Position numbers and translations under genes: made by a program. Below, one piece after another: positions 54,501 through 64,000 of a stretch of 64,000 bases of DNA. Each line of letters starts with the position of its first letter. The first letter of the stretch is position 1. The DNA is from Parietichytrium sp. I65-24A (lineage: Eukaryota; Sar; Bigyra; Thraustochytrida; Thraustochytriidae): positions 248,001 through 312,000 of the forward strand of contig BLSF01000046.1 of NCBI GenBank assembly GCA_012862575.1. Direction: 5' to 3'. The notes under the pieces are model-generated. The model saw nothing but the letters and a program-made list of their open reading frames with translations, was not told the origin of the DNA and did no database searches.

Positions 54501-56180
54501 ATTGTTTGCATCGTCAAGCTTGTCCACGCCCTTGATCTTGCTCTTTTTGGTTGCGCCTGCTTTTCTGGAGAGATCTTTCATTTCCTTGGCCCTCGCCCAG
54601 TAGAGGATGTTTTCAACGATTGGCGTTTTTTCGATCTGCTTGAGAGCCTTGTCGCTGACCTTTGGAAGAAAATCTTGCGGACCAAACTTGGAGCTCCTGG
54701 TAGTGAGGGTTTCCTTGGTCTGGGAATCAAAGGCGGGGTTGACGATCAACGCGTTGACGAAAATCCACAAGTGCGACTTGATCTGGTGTGGCTTGAACTC
54801 GGATCCCTTCTGCTTTTTCTTCAAGATGACTTGCAGCTTGCTTGCGATCTGATCGGTGATGTAATTCACGTGTTGGCCACCTTTCATCGTGCAGATGCCG
54901 TTGACGAAGCTAACTTGCTGCATTTGCCCATCGGGGCTCGGTGCGATACAAATCTCCCAGCGCTCGTTCACTTTCTCGTACACCTTGAACACGGGTCCAG
55001 CCTTTTGCTTCTTGGCCTTGGATTTTGCCTTGGCCTTCTTTTCGTCTTCGTCCATCCAGGCGTCTTCGTCGTCATCCTCGTCGTCGTCCTGCTCGCTTTT
55101 TTTGTCGTCGTTGGAAGAGAGATACATGTTAATGTACTGCTCGAAGGTGTTGACCGGTAGAACAGAGCCATTCAGGTGCACCTTGACGTCCTTTGGCGTG
55201 ACACCGGCAGTGTCATAGACGCGCTTCATGAGAAGCGCCAAGGTGTCCTGATCTAACCCATCCGGCATACCGAAGCGCGCATAGTCAGGGGTGAAGGTAA
55301 CGCAGGTGTAATCTTTCGCGCTGGATTTGGTGATTTTTGGGTCTTCTTTGATGGACATGTTGTTGGTCCACCGCTGTTTGTACTTTTTGCCGGACTTGGT
55401 ATCGTTAGTCTCGATGATGAATTCATTGCTGAAGATGTTGGTGAGCTTGGCACCGTACCCGTTGCGACCTCCGACCACACGCATTTGGGTATCTTCAAAG
55501 TTCTCTCCGGTCATGAGATGACCAAACACGAGCTCAGGGATGTAGACCTTGTGTTCAGCGTGCACCTCGACAGGAATTCCTTTTCCGTCATTCCAGACGG
55601 AAATTGCCCCGGAGTCTGGGTCGATGGTGACTTTGATGGCTCTCATGGAAGGGTCGCGCTGTTTGTTGTCTGAGGCGTTGACGAGGATCTCGTCAAAGAT
55701 TTTGTACAGTCCGGGAACGTAGGTCACGTTGCGAAACTCCACCTTTCCATCCTCGAACACCCACATCCCTTGTTTTACTTTTTCTGTGGAGCCAATGTAA
55801 GTATCCGGACGCTGGAAGTGCGCAAAGAGAGCCGGCGTGTTAGAAACCACTCTTCTTGCTGGCTTGGGCCGAATACTCAAGGATCAACTTACCAGCATGA
55901 TGTGCTCGTACTGCGTCTTCTTTTGGTACTTTGTCGAGAGCTGTGCGCGCTCCATAGAAGTACGACGATTGGCCTTTGACTTTGACGAGGTCCCGCCGAC
56001 GTCCATGTCCATCTCCATGACCATGTCCTCATCCTCATCCTCGTCATCCTCCACGATCACCTTCTTCTTTTGGGGCTTCTTCGCTGCCTTGCCGGCAATC
56101 TTGGACTTGAGTCTGTTTGACAATGATGGCACATTTTCGCTGTCGCTCCCATCCAAGCAGAACGAATCGTCGGAGTCCAT
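51534..56180 (-). CDS. TOP2: DNA topoisomerase II, full length
   Basis: A type IIA topoisomerase that passes one DNA duplex through another for replication, transcription and chromosome separation. Exon 1 is 56180-55893 and exon 2 is 55811-51534 (1521 aa); the 81-base GTAAGT...CAG intron restores YEHIMLRPDTYIGSTE. Landmarks in order: GHKL ATPase (NASDNKQRD, GGRNGYGAKLTNIFS), TOPRIM (LTEGDSAKTLA, PLRGKLLNVRDA, TDQDHDGSHIKGLL), the winged helix with catalytic Tyr in ASSRYIFTRLAM, then the tower and C-gate. The C-terminal about 300 residues are Lys/Ala/Glu-rich and acidic at the end (SDEEDEDFSLGEDEDEE), as in other eukaryotic enzymes; this region normally carries nuclear signals and phosphosites. 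An acidic 90-residue N-terminal extension precedes the ATPase. All catalytic motifs are intact. Confidence 0.98.
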
Positions 56181-57414
56181 TTTCTCCTCACTGTCTCTCA
56201 CGGTCTCGTGGTTCCAAGCTCCAACGTGCCGCCAACTCTCCGGGTAAATTTCGCTGCTCCGCCAGTTGGGGGTCTGTTTGCCCTTTCTCGCTCTTCCAAA
56301 CTACAAAGTCCCGCAATCGACTGTCTTTCCAAACAAATTGCAAGTGGTTGGGATTTGAGTGTTTGAAATGTTTTTTTGAAACGTGTTTGAACCAGACAGG
56401 CTTACGCTCCGCCATAGATACCCTTATGCCAAATCTCGCAGAGCATCTCCTCCTGGCTGCTTTGCGATGTAGCTATGGCAAAGGATAGCGATCCCGGGGT
56501 ACTTCAAATCGCTCATCGGTTTTACGAACAACCACTGCTAGCGTTTAGTCTATCAATCAAACTTGAAGGGCCGGTATAGCTGGGTAGTTTGGTTCTTCTT
56601 CTTCTTCGTAGTTTTGATTTGAATATTTTTTGAAATTGAAACTCATCACAAGAGACGCGCGGCTTTCTATTCTACAATTTGATTGCAGATTTGAATTCGA
56701 ATGCTGGAATTTGCGAGGAACGCTGGCCTTGAGCTCGCCACACACCGTGTCATAGCTTCCTCCTTGTAATAATCAGAATGGTCGGCCTACTACTAAGTAT
56801 GTCACATCCCAAGAAGCATGTAAAAGCATGTAACATAACTGTCAGCTAGCTACTAGAGCTGGTAATTGGGGATTCTAACCACCGAGTGAACAGAGTGAAC
56901 GCGACACCTGTTCGCTCGTCTTCCAAAAGTTCGTTCTTTCTCTTTCTTTTTTTTTTTCTTTTCTTTCTTCTCTTTTTGAAATCAAGCAATTCAGATGAAC
57001 ATTCTATTTTAAAAATTTAAAAATTTTAAAATCATGGTCAACTCCTTTTCGCAAGGGGCGCCTTTTCCTTTCCGTGTGCAGAGGGTATCTCTAGAACGAA
57101 TTGCAAAGGATTGCAAGCTGGATTCCTGCTGGATCCCACAGCCTTGCTCTTTCTCGTTTCGCGCAAACGCTCTTTTTGGAGTTTAGATATGAACAATGGC
57201 CTGAACAGCTCGGTGGCTGCCACGTTTTGAATTTTGAATGTAAGAGAAATGAGAAACTGCGCAACTCGAGGCGTTGTTAAAAAGACCAGCCGCCAAAGAA
57301 AGAAGGAGTGAAAATTTTATGCGTTCGTAGACTGACGGTCCTCGACGTCCAAAAAGCAAATAGCAGATGATTCTTTTTTTTAATTGGAGAGAAGAATACT
57401 GTAGACAGAAGAAC
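56181..57414. other. intergenic spacer upstream of TOP2
   Basis: About 1.2 kb with T-rich (56935-56975) and A/T-rich stretches (57000-57035). No gene is seen. The TOP2 promoter should lie at its left end and the 3' end of the TPMT-like gene at its right. Confidence 0.6.
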
Positions 57415-58173
57415 TTATTTTCTGGTGAGCACATAAACCCCTTCGCCAAACCCATTGGTGGACTGCTCCTTGTGTTCAAGCTTTCTAACGTCAAAGTACG
57501 GCTCGTAGCTCTTGCGGATATCACTTTCGCAAAGAGAGAACGGCGGGCCTGGGCGAGCTTGGTTGTCCACTTCGTAGCCGATGAGGAGAACCTTGCACTT
57601 TGGCCTGACCTGGTCTGCCATAACTTTGGCGTAGCTATCGCGCTTGGATGGGTCTACGGCGACGTTTGCAGCACGGTCAAAGGCCATGGAGAAGCCCTCT
57701 TCGTCGCCGGTCCAGTCAGATGGCAAATTGAAGAAGTCGGCCTTGGCAATTCCAATCTTGTTTCCCGTCTTTGGGTGCTTCGTCATGTACATGGTCCCTT
57801 TGGTGGCCCTCAGCACCTCGCTGTCGTAGGTGAGTCCATTTTCACTGGCGAACTGATCCAGCGCTTCCTGTGCGCACTCCACGCCGAACACGTCGCCAAA
57901 CTGCGCCAAGAACACAAGGTCCCTGGTTTTGCCGCACAGAGGCACGAAGATCTTCTCCCGCTTCAAGTTGGACCTGATGGCGTCCACGTGCTTGGCCAGC
58001 GACGGACTCACCTCACTCTGGTGGAAACCCGGGGTCACACCTTTGGAGGTGTACTCCTTCCACTTGCCTGTCCAGAACCCAACCGACTCCTTTGGCTCGC
58101 ACACGCTCAGCGCCGAAGCAGAGGCCGCGACGGCCCCCACGCCGCACAGCTTGGCTACCGTCGAACGGAGCAT
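57415..58173 (-). CDS. TPMT-family SAM-dependent S-methyltransferase with hydrophobic leader
   Basis: Single exon, 252 aa (human TPMT is 245). The family blocks are clear: FWTGKWKEYTSKGVTPGFHQ, the SAM-binding loop KIFVPLCGKTRDLVFLAQFG, VFGVECAQEALDQF, then the acidic loop with MAFDRAANVAVDPSKRDSYA and a methyltransferase end PPFSLCESDIRKSYEP. TPMT relatives methylate thiols, selenols, thiocyanate or halides; the natural substrate cannot be told from sequence. Residues 1-24 (MLRSTVAKLCGVGAVAASAS) are hydrophobic with two early basic residues, suggesting import into mitochondria or a membrane anchor; human TPMT has no such leader. The start is the only ATG ahead of the fold. Confidence 0.9.
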   Translation of the reverse strand: MLRSTVAKLCGVGAVAASASALSVCEPKESVGFWTGKWKEYTSKGVTPGFHQSEVSPSLAKHVDAIRSNLKREKIFVPLCGKTRDLVFLAQFGDVFGVECAQEALDQFASENGLTYDSEVLRATKGTMYMTKHPKTGNKIGIAKADFFNLPSDWTGDEEGFSMAFDRAANVAVDPSKRDSYAKVMADQVRPKCKVLLIGYEVDNQARPGPPFSLCESDIRKSYEPYFDVRKLEHKEQSTNGFGEGVYVLTRK

Positions 58174-58596
58174 CTTGTCGTATGGGTCCCTTGAATCGCT
58201 GAAAACAACTGCGAGTGGCTCGGCAAAGTTCCGTTTAGCGTGTGGCGTTCAACGTTTGGCGTTCGCAAGACTCGGAAGGCCAATCGCAGAGCGTTTCGGG
58301 TTTGCTGTTGCTCACTGCGACTGCCACCGAAGGGCGCTGGTGCTAGGTACTCCTGTCCGAAATGCGAGTTTTTCCTTTCGGGCTTTTCAGACCTGGATAA
58401 ATTTCATATCTATTGTGCACGCTCTGTTGCTATTCGCCCTCTGCCCAACACTACCAAGTAGACAGTGAGTGTGCCGTGATTCACTTTTTCATTCACAATC
58501 TTGGATCCAAACTACACAGAAACGAAAGCTCTGATCCGATGAACTGGTGAACTGATGCATTCATGAATGTTGACATTATGAACAGCTTGTTGAAGT

Positions 58597-58629
58597 ATCA
58601 ATCAATCAATCAAGCAATCAATCAATCAA
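58597..58629. repeat. CAAT tetranucleotide repeat
   Basis: Seven to eight tandem CAAT units with one CAAG. Confidence 0.9.
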
Positions 58630-59362
58630 CGATAGAAGGATGGAAACGAGGAAAGGAGGATGCTGTGATCCTGATAATCAACCCCTTGTGATCCTTCATC
58701 ATCCTTCATCCCTTGTAAGTAGTCCTTGTGCCCATTCCCATGCTACTGCCGCAAGTAAATTTACTGAAGATGGGGTAACTTACTCACAGTCGGTAGTACC
58801 AGTACCGGAACACCATCTTTGCGAGACCTCAGCGATTGACTGAAGATGACAGAGGTGTCACTCCTAGTGCTTGCTGTGGGTTTTCCCTGGCGGCGATTCG
58901 GGCAAGAAGAGGATGTTGCCGAGCCAAGAGATGCCAAGAGTACCAAGAGGCCACTGTCATTTGTCATGGGCCGCGCGGGTTCAGGAGCCCCTGAGCGAGA
59001 TCGGGCGGATTCGGGTTGGAAGCAGAGGCGAAGACCATGCTTCTCGAAGCTCGCTTGCTTAATTGCTTTTGCTGCTGTGAGCTAGTGTGTAAACGGAAGC
59101 TGCTGCAAGCATTCCAGAAAGGTTCAAGGGTGCAACGACGTTTGTTCATCAACACCAACCTTTCTTTCCTGACGTTTCCTGACACCACCACGCCTGCTCG
59201 TTGGGAAATGACACCTTGAGCGGCCACGCTTCATCATCAGGACCCCAGGCGGAATCGTATTCCAAACGAATCAAGTTCCAGAACCCCTCCCCGACATGCT
59301 TTGTTCGTAGAATTGGCCACGCACAACTTACTGCTCCGATCGCCAAAGCGCTCTTTTCGTTG

Positions 59363-59384
59363 AACACACACACACACACACACC
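59363..59384. repeat. CA dinucleotide repeat
   Basis: About eleven CA units without interruption. Confidence 0.9.
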
Positions 59385-59690
59385 TTTGCTTTCACTTGGC
59401 AACCAGGCGTCGAAACGGTCTCGAAGCACACCGCACAACACCACCGTATTTCGTGCCATGGCACCCAGGCGACCTTGCAACCAAGAGCCCTTCGCCGAAC
59501 GAAGCGCTTCGCTGTGGCGTTCGCATAGACATTGAACATTGAACGCTGAACGCTGTGCATTGGACGTTGAACATTGGCTCCTCTTGCGCTCCGATCACGA
59601 ACGCAGATATCTCGCATGTCTCGCCTGTCTCGTGTGACATTTTGACGTGCAAGTCAGGTCCCACACCTTTTCCCTTACGCGAATACTGGT

Positions 59691-59720
59691 GAATGAATGA
59701 ATGAATGAATGAATGAATGA
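59691..59720. repeat. GAAT tetranucleotide repeat
   Basis: Seven tandem GAAT units, directly followed by GAGTACTGCAG. Confidence 0.9.
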
Positions 59721-60104
59721 GTACTGCAGACCTAACTAACCCAACTATTATCAACTATTCCTCAAGTGCTATTAGTGCTATTCCTTCTTTCTTTCTTTCT
59801 TTCTTTCAAAACCAAGTTTGTGCTTTGAGTTCCGCACTCCTCTCTCGCCGCGCACACCACTCGGTTTCAAAAGTGGAGCGCAACGAAAGCAAGCTACGAG
59901 CGCTGGCGGACACCACCCTCCCCACACCAACCAACCAACCAACCAACCAACAGGCCCCCACAGTTTCCACAGTCCCCACAGTCTGCTCGGTCTCCAGCGC
60001 CACGTCTTCGGCGAGCGCCCCTGTGCGCAGCACACGGGACTCGGTGGCTCGCCCAGTGCGCGTCGGTGGCGTTCGCGCCGAGTCCGGCGAGTCCGGCGAG
60101 CGAG

Positions 60105-60962
60105 ATGCACGTTCTGGACGTGCACGGCACTGGCCTGCCCAGCGAGGCGCACCTGCGCGAGATCTTCTCTCTGTACGGCGACCTGGACAGGGTGCAACTC
60201 ACTGGCGCGCACGACGCCTGCCTGCACTTCCGCCACGCGCACCACGCGCAAGAGGCGCTGCGCTGCTGGGCTCCCGGCGGAGAAATCAACGGCCGCTTCG
60301 TGCGCCTCGCCCGCTCCGGCCACGCTGCAGGCGAACGCCTGGCCAACTCCCAACACTCCCGACACTCCCGACGCTCGTGGCGTGACGCTGGCGTGGATGG
60401 CGATGCGGATAGGAGAAGCAGGCGAAGGAGCCCGGTGAGATCGAGGAGCGCGTCGAGACCATGGAGGAGGAGTAGGAGTAGTAGGAGAAGGAGAAGGAGA
60501 AGGAGATCGAGGTCGGAGTCCACTCGAGCCTCGAGTGGGTCGTCGGGATCCTACAGTTCGTCATCGTCTTCCAGCTCGGCCACCTCTTCCAGCTCTTCCA
60601 GCTCTTCCAGCTCGGGTAGTTCGGGTAGTTCGACAGCCTCGTCGCGATCTTCGGGTTGGCGGCGGAGATCGACGCGGTCGCGGCGTTCTCGGCGCTCCAG
60701 GAGCGCGAGGAGGGATGGGGGAAGGAAATCGGGAAGAGCTGGGAGGGAGCACGACTCGAATCGGACCAAGTATGGTGAGCGCACATGCCGAGAACGGGGG
60801 GCTCGTGATCGGAGAGTAGAGTACCGGGATGGAGGAAGGGGATATCGCGGTCGCAGAGCGGAACATCGCGAATATCGCGGGGCGGATGACAACCAGAGAA
60901 GAGCTGCTCACAGGGAGTACGATCACAGGGATTCGAGGAAGCCCGAGTACCGTGGTAGGTAG
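60105..60962 (+). CDS. RRM plus RS-domain protein, SR-like
   Basis: Single exon, 285 aa, GC-rich. Residues 1-72 form an RNA-recognition motif: MHVLDVHGTGLPSEAHLREI (strand 1 and helix 1), IFSLYGDLDRVQL and EINGRFVRLARSG. RNP1 is degenerate (DACLHFRH lacks the usual aromatic pair), so RNA contact may be weak or shifted. The remaining 200 residues are low complexity: RS/SR dipeptides (VRSRSASRPWRRSRSSRRRR), a long Ser run (about 165-200), more RS, then an Arg/Asp/Tyr-rich end. This layout fits splicing or RNA-processing factors regulated by SR kinases. The first ATG inside the RRM frame is at 60105; the frame extends upstream to 60066 without another ATG. Confidence 0.78.
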   Translation: MHVLDVHGTGLPSEAHLREIFSLYGDLDRVQLTGAHDACLHFRHAHHAQEALRCWAPGGEINGRFVRLARSGHAAGERLANSQHSRHSRRSWRDAGVDGDADRRSRRRSPVRSRSASRPWRRSRSSRRRRRRRRSRSESTRASSGSSGSYSSSSSSSSATSSSSSSSSSSGSSGSSTASSRSSGWRRRSTRSRRSRRSRSARRDGGRKSGRAGREHDSNRTKYGERTCRERGARDRRVEYRDGGRGYRGRRAEHREYRGADDNQRRAAHREYDHRDSRKPEYRGR

Positions 60963-61179
60963 AGACAGGGATTGACCTGCCCGGTGGAAACGACAGCTGG
61001 GGAGGCTGTGCTGCTCTCGCAATCGCTGCGAGGACAAATCTCCACGTGGAAATGGCAATGGCTCCGTTTTTCCTCATCCGCAGATCTGCAGCCGACTGTT
61101 GAGTGCTCCAGTACGGCGTTTTTCCAAGACCAAGAACAGGAAAAAAGTAGAGGAGTGGGAAAGAAATATACTGTAGCAC

Positions 61180-62067
61180 TTAGCTGAAAAATGGAATGAA
61201 GGAACTATTGAGATACGTCACAGTGCGCTGGGACGGAGTGAAGATCAACAAGCACATGTTGTTTGAGTTCTCCTCTGCAAATAGGTTGGTCTCCGAGCCA
61301 TCGAGCTTGAGCACGCGGAACACACGAGAGACGACCTGCAGCTTGCCAGTGTCAGGATTCCTCACAACGTGGACCAAGTTTTTGTATACGAGCTTAAGCA
61401 AGTCAAGGTACGGCTGAACGTTTTCCTCAGGCTGGCACAAGCTGCCGCCAACCGCGAGCCATTTGAATAGGGTATACAGGGTTTCTTTTTTATCCTCTTC
61501 TGAGAACGCCAGGCTGTTTTCCGAGTCCTCGTTCAGAAGCACGTCCATGAGCAGGTTGCAAGCAGTGGCCCCATCGTACACCTCATCCATGCATTTGCGA
61601 ATGTACCCCGACTCTGACACAATTCTGTACTCGGACGATTTGATTGGAGCTAGCAGAGTCAGATCAACTGCCGTGGTGGAGAGCTCCTCGTACTGCACCG
61701 TTGAGTAGCTCCCCGCCGGGATGCGTAGACCACTGCGTCCGCTGGAAGCAACTGCAGTAGAAATAGCGTTCTGCACGCTGCCGTTATTGAAGAAATCTAG
61801 TAGCGCACTTTCTCCGTCCTGCGTTGGCCCGAGCTTTCCTGTAAACCTGAACTTTTCTGCAATGAGTGTCCTGTCAATCCCCCACTTTAGAAAGTGCTCC
61901 TTGACATCACCACTCTTGAGAAGGGTGTCTTCCACCGCGCCTGAGAGATGCTGGAACGTAAAGTGCCCGGCGTCCAGCGGATCATGGTTTTGAGGCACCT
62001 CGTCTTCGCTGTGCAGAGCGCCGCGCTCGACGACAGCTGGGCTCGAGAACTCCTGGACAATCTCCAT
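61180..62067 (-). CDS. CFAP300: CFAP300 (C11orf70) homologue, axonemal dynein assembly factor
   Basis: Single exon, 295 aa from the first ATG at 62067 (human CFAP300 is 267 aa). From memory of the human protein the second half aligns without gaps: [20 protein letters not shown] against KCYDEYMDG...LRRLLL, then [20 protein letters not shown] against [40 protein letters not shown] against TKLIYKDLVSVRKNPQTK and [15 protein letters not shown] against ITSSVFKVSAYDSA. In animals and algae CFAP300 is a cytoplasmic factor needed for outer and inner dynein arm assembly. Its presence says that this organism builds motile cilia at some stage. The N-terminal 100 residues are less certain. No intron is needed. 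Confidence 0.8.
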   Translation of the reverse strand: [295 protein letters not shown]

Positions 62068-62714
62068 TGTCGTTGAACAGCGTAAGTGAGCTTTGCGCGC
62101 ACTGAACGGGCAGCAACGATCTCGCGGCTTTGTGTGTGCCCGCAATTCCTCGACAAGACGAGGTCAGAATCAATAGGTGGGTTGGTTGACGCTTATTCGC
62201 GAGTGCTCGGAGTGTGTTGTTTCTTCATGTTTCTTCAATCATTCCATTCCACGACTGTCAGATTGTTTTAGGATTAGGAAAACGTTGGATGGTGGGTAGC
62301 GACAGTGAGTAGCGATAGTATCGGGTAGGAGAACAACGTTTGTTCGAACCTGTTCACCCGCGTCTCCTAAAGTCTCAACATCGGTACTCGAGCACCGCAG
62401 AACTTCGAAAAGTGGAGAGTTGAGTTTGAAAAACAAAACAGCAGTGAATGCCACCAATTCACTCAAAAGAGAGGAGAAACGAACCAACACAGAAACTTTC
62501 CCCATTTTCAGTTCTTTTTAAAATTAACAGTAATCAAATTTCATGAACGCAAAATTGTTTTAGGTAGATTTAGAATTATACTCTCTTTCGGGAGAGTGGG
62601 AAACTAACTGTAAGCTTTAGAAAATGTACCAATGTTGAGCGCAGAATCTTGCGCCGCAAAAAATTGGGCCTAACGAAAGTGCGATTCGATTTCTCGAAAC
62701 ACACGACTAAAATT
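62068..62714. other. intergenic spacer
   Basis: About 650 bases between the AGC-like kinase 3' end and the CFAP300 start, both on the minus strand. It is AT-rich, with a GACAGTGAGTAG word near 62304. No gene is seen. Confidence 0.6.
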
Positions 62715-64000
62715 TTACTGGACTTCACCAACACACAACTGGTCCATCACATGTGCAGGGGCAGTGAACTGATAGCCAAGCAGTGGGCCAACAGACTCGG
62801 AGAGGATCGGCAGAGATGGTCTCTTGCCAGAAGACTCCCTCAAGTCACTGTGGATCGTGACCGAATCAGTAGAAGCGTACTTGCCGTGAGAGCTGGTGCT
62901 CGACGAGCTATGTCCGCGCTTCATAACAAGCTTGCGATCCTTTTCGAGTGGGGTTTTCGAAATGGTGTTGAGGTTCTCACCACTCAGGGTTTTCGCATCC
63001 TTGAAATACTTGGCGATCACATCTCTGTCGACCACCTCTTGGCCTTTACCATCCACACTGATGTACTCGACGATCTCCTTTGTGGGTTGGAACTCACGAC
63101 TCTTGATCGCGGACCAGTTCATCCCGAGCATGAATGGGTGATCCATAACCTGACGAGCGCCAAGAGCGCCAAGCCGGTCACTAGGTTCATGTGTGAGCAG
63201 GCTGACGAGGAAATCAGTGGCATCTTCAACCACGTCTTCGTCGCGGAGCGCTGCCTGGAAGGTTGGGATGTCCAGGCTGTTTTTGTCCATAATCTTCTCA
63301 TGTACAAGTTTCTGATTCTTGTCAAAGAACGCAGGTTTGCCGACCACCAACTCGTAAGTGAGGCAGCCGATCTGCCACCAATCGACTTCGAGGCGGTGGC
63401 CAACGCCAGACACCAGTTCTGGCGGTTGGTAATAAGAGGTCCCGCAAAGGCTGAATGTGTACCCGTACCGTCTGTCATCTTTAGTGGAGCTTGGTCGTTC
63501 GGTTAGCTTCTTCGAAAGTCCAAGATCCACGAGCTTTACACCCCCGAAGCTGTCAAGCATAATATTTTCAAGCTTCAGATCGCGGTGAACGATGCCATGG
63601 CTGTGTAGAGACTCTAGTGCGACAACCACCTGTGACAAAATGTACTGCATGGACTGCCAAGTAACGCGCTTCTTTGAGCGGATCATGGTCCACAAGTCCC
63701 CCCTGCTGTTGAACTCGGAGGCCAAGAAAAGTTTGCCGTTCTCCCTGAAAGCGAAGGCTAGGCGGGAGATGAATGGGTTATCTACAAGGTTGGCCAGCAG
63801 AATGCGCTCTGATATCTGCTTCTCCAGGCGAAGCTCGGAAAGAGACCGCGAAGACTTGGAGGCCTTCGGGTCGATGACTTTAATTGTGTTGCCGTGAAAC
63901 CTCTCCTCTGGGATCTCCTTGAGCGCCAAAACTGTGTTTGTTTCCCTGTGCTTGACGAGGCTCACGCGTCCGAAATGGCCCTTGCCGAGGATAAAGTATT
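62715..64000 (-). CDS. AGC-like Ser/Thr protein kinase, N-terminus outside window
   Basis: The frame is open from the right edge to the stop at 62715 (428 residues visible). Landmarks: YFILGKGHFGRVSLVKH (glycine loop), VLALKEI (ATP-binding Lys), HGIVHRDLKLENIML (catalytic loop), VKLVDLGLSKKL, SLCGTSYYQPPELVSG (activation segment with threonine) and VDWWQIGCLTYELVVGKPAF, the AGC-type helix F. Two departures stand out. The metal-binding motif is DLG rather than DFG, and the usual YRDLKPEN is HRDLKLEN. Catalytic Lys, Asp and Asn are kept, so activity is expected. The C-tail (FQPTKEIVEYISVDGKG, then a Ser-rich stretch) does not show a clear FxxF hydrophobic motif. The closest group is PKA/PKG/NDR-like; I cannot assign it further. 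Confidence 0.9.
   Translation of the reverse strand, partial: YFILGKGHFGRVSLVKHRETNTVLALKEIPEERFHGNTIKVIDPKASKSSRSLSELRLEKQISERILLANLVDNPFISRLAFAFRENGKLFLASEFNSRGDLWTMIRSKKRVTWQSMQYILSQVVVALESLHSHGIVHRDLKLENIMLDSFGGVKLVDLGLSKKLTERPSSTKDDRRYGYTFSLCGTSYYQPPELVSGVGHRLEVDWWQIGCLTYELVVGKPAFFDKNQKLVHEKIMDKNSLDIPTFQAALRDEDVVEDATDFLVSLLTHEPSDRLGALGARQVMDHPFMLGMNWSAIKSREFQPTKEIVEYISVDGKGQEVVDRDVIAKYFKDAKTLSGENLNTISKTPLEKDRKLVMKRGHSSSSTSSHGKYASTDSVTIHSDLRESSGKRPSLPILSESVGPLLGYQFTAPAHVMDQLCVGEVQ

Larger units (their letters stand above)
58174..60104. other. 1.9 kb intergenic region between divergent genes
   Basis: It holds CAAT (58597-58629), CA (59363-59384), GAAT (59691-59720), CTTT (59788-59808) and CCAA (59925-59952) microsatellites, an imperfect ATTGAACGCTGAACG block (59527-59575) and a GTAC motif (58792-58807). 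No gene is seen. It should hold the promoters of the TPMT-like (minus) and RRM/RS (plus) genes. Confidence 0.6.

Noticed and set aside
10541-64000. Search for retroelement, DNA-transposon and virus-like proteins
   Set aside because: No reverse transcriptase, integrase, transposase, capsid or polymerase motif of such elements was found in any frame.

Overview
The window is nuclear DNA from a eukaryote. It carries RNA polymerase subunit RPABC1, DNA topoisomerase II, a p300/CBP-type acetyltransferase, an SR-like protein and a MYB factor with R1-R2-R3 repeats. Ten short introns (81-355 bases) can be placed by homology, and every one has GT-AG ends: seven start GTAAGT, two GTGAGT and one GTACGT. 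A good match to the ciliary protein CFAP300 indicates a lineage that makes motile cilia or flagella. Few introns, simple-repeat-rich spacers and this gene mix would suit a unicellular flagellate-forming protist. A stramenopile of the labyrinthulid/thraustochytrid kind is my guess, not something the sequence proves.

Layout. 1-3600: RPABC1 (runs off the left edge) and threonine synthase, both on the minus strand. 6652-8779: a PH-coiled coil-Costars protein. 9485-10540: a secreted cathepsin H/L-like protease. 10541-20651: ten kilobases without a convincing gene. 20652-23018: a four-repeat MYB factor. 24047-26263: a CAMK-like kinase. 27331-28644: a TesB/ACOT8 acyl-CoA thioesterase with a peroxisomal-type tail. 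29442-33110: a 1222-residue coiled-coil protein with repeated SFSFLQQ motifs. 34596-35180: a single-pass membrane protein. 37424-38898: a NIPA-like transporter. 41313-44024: a bromodomain/PHD/p300-type acetyltransferase. 45833-46498: a lone aspartokinase-type ACT pair with a mitochondrial-like leader. 46821-48203: an unknown AT-hook protein. 49279-50250: a secreted LigB-like protein. 51534-56180: topoisomerase II. 57415-58173: a TPMT-like methyltransferase. 60105-60962: an RRM/RS protein. 61180-62067: CFAP300. 62715-64000: an AGC-like kinase that runs off the right edge.

The genes do not form an operon or an obvious cluster. Two belong to the aspartate-family amino-acid pathway (threonine synthase and the aspartokinase-like ACT protein), but they lie 42 kb apart. 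Chromatin, transcription and DNA-topology genes (RPABC1, MYB, CBP-like HAT, TOP2) are over-represented, which may be chance.

The spacers hold many microsatellites and several short motifs that recur only outside genes: a GTAC-centred family (TACTCAGTAC / TACCGGTA), the exact 10-mer TTGACAGTGA (five copies) and a CAATGAACATTG palindrome. I found no rRNA, tRNA, CRISPR, intact transposon or virus-like element. The most unusual items are the stand-alone ACT pair, the PH-Costars fusion, the SFSFLQQ protein, the fourth MYB repeat and the intergenic motif families.
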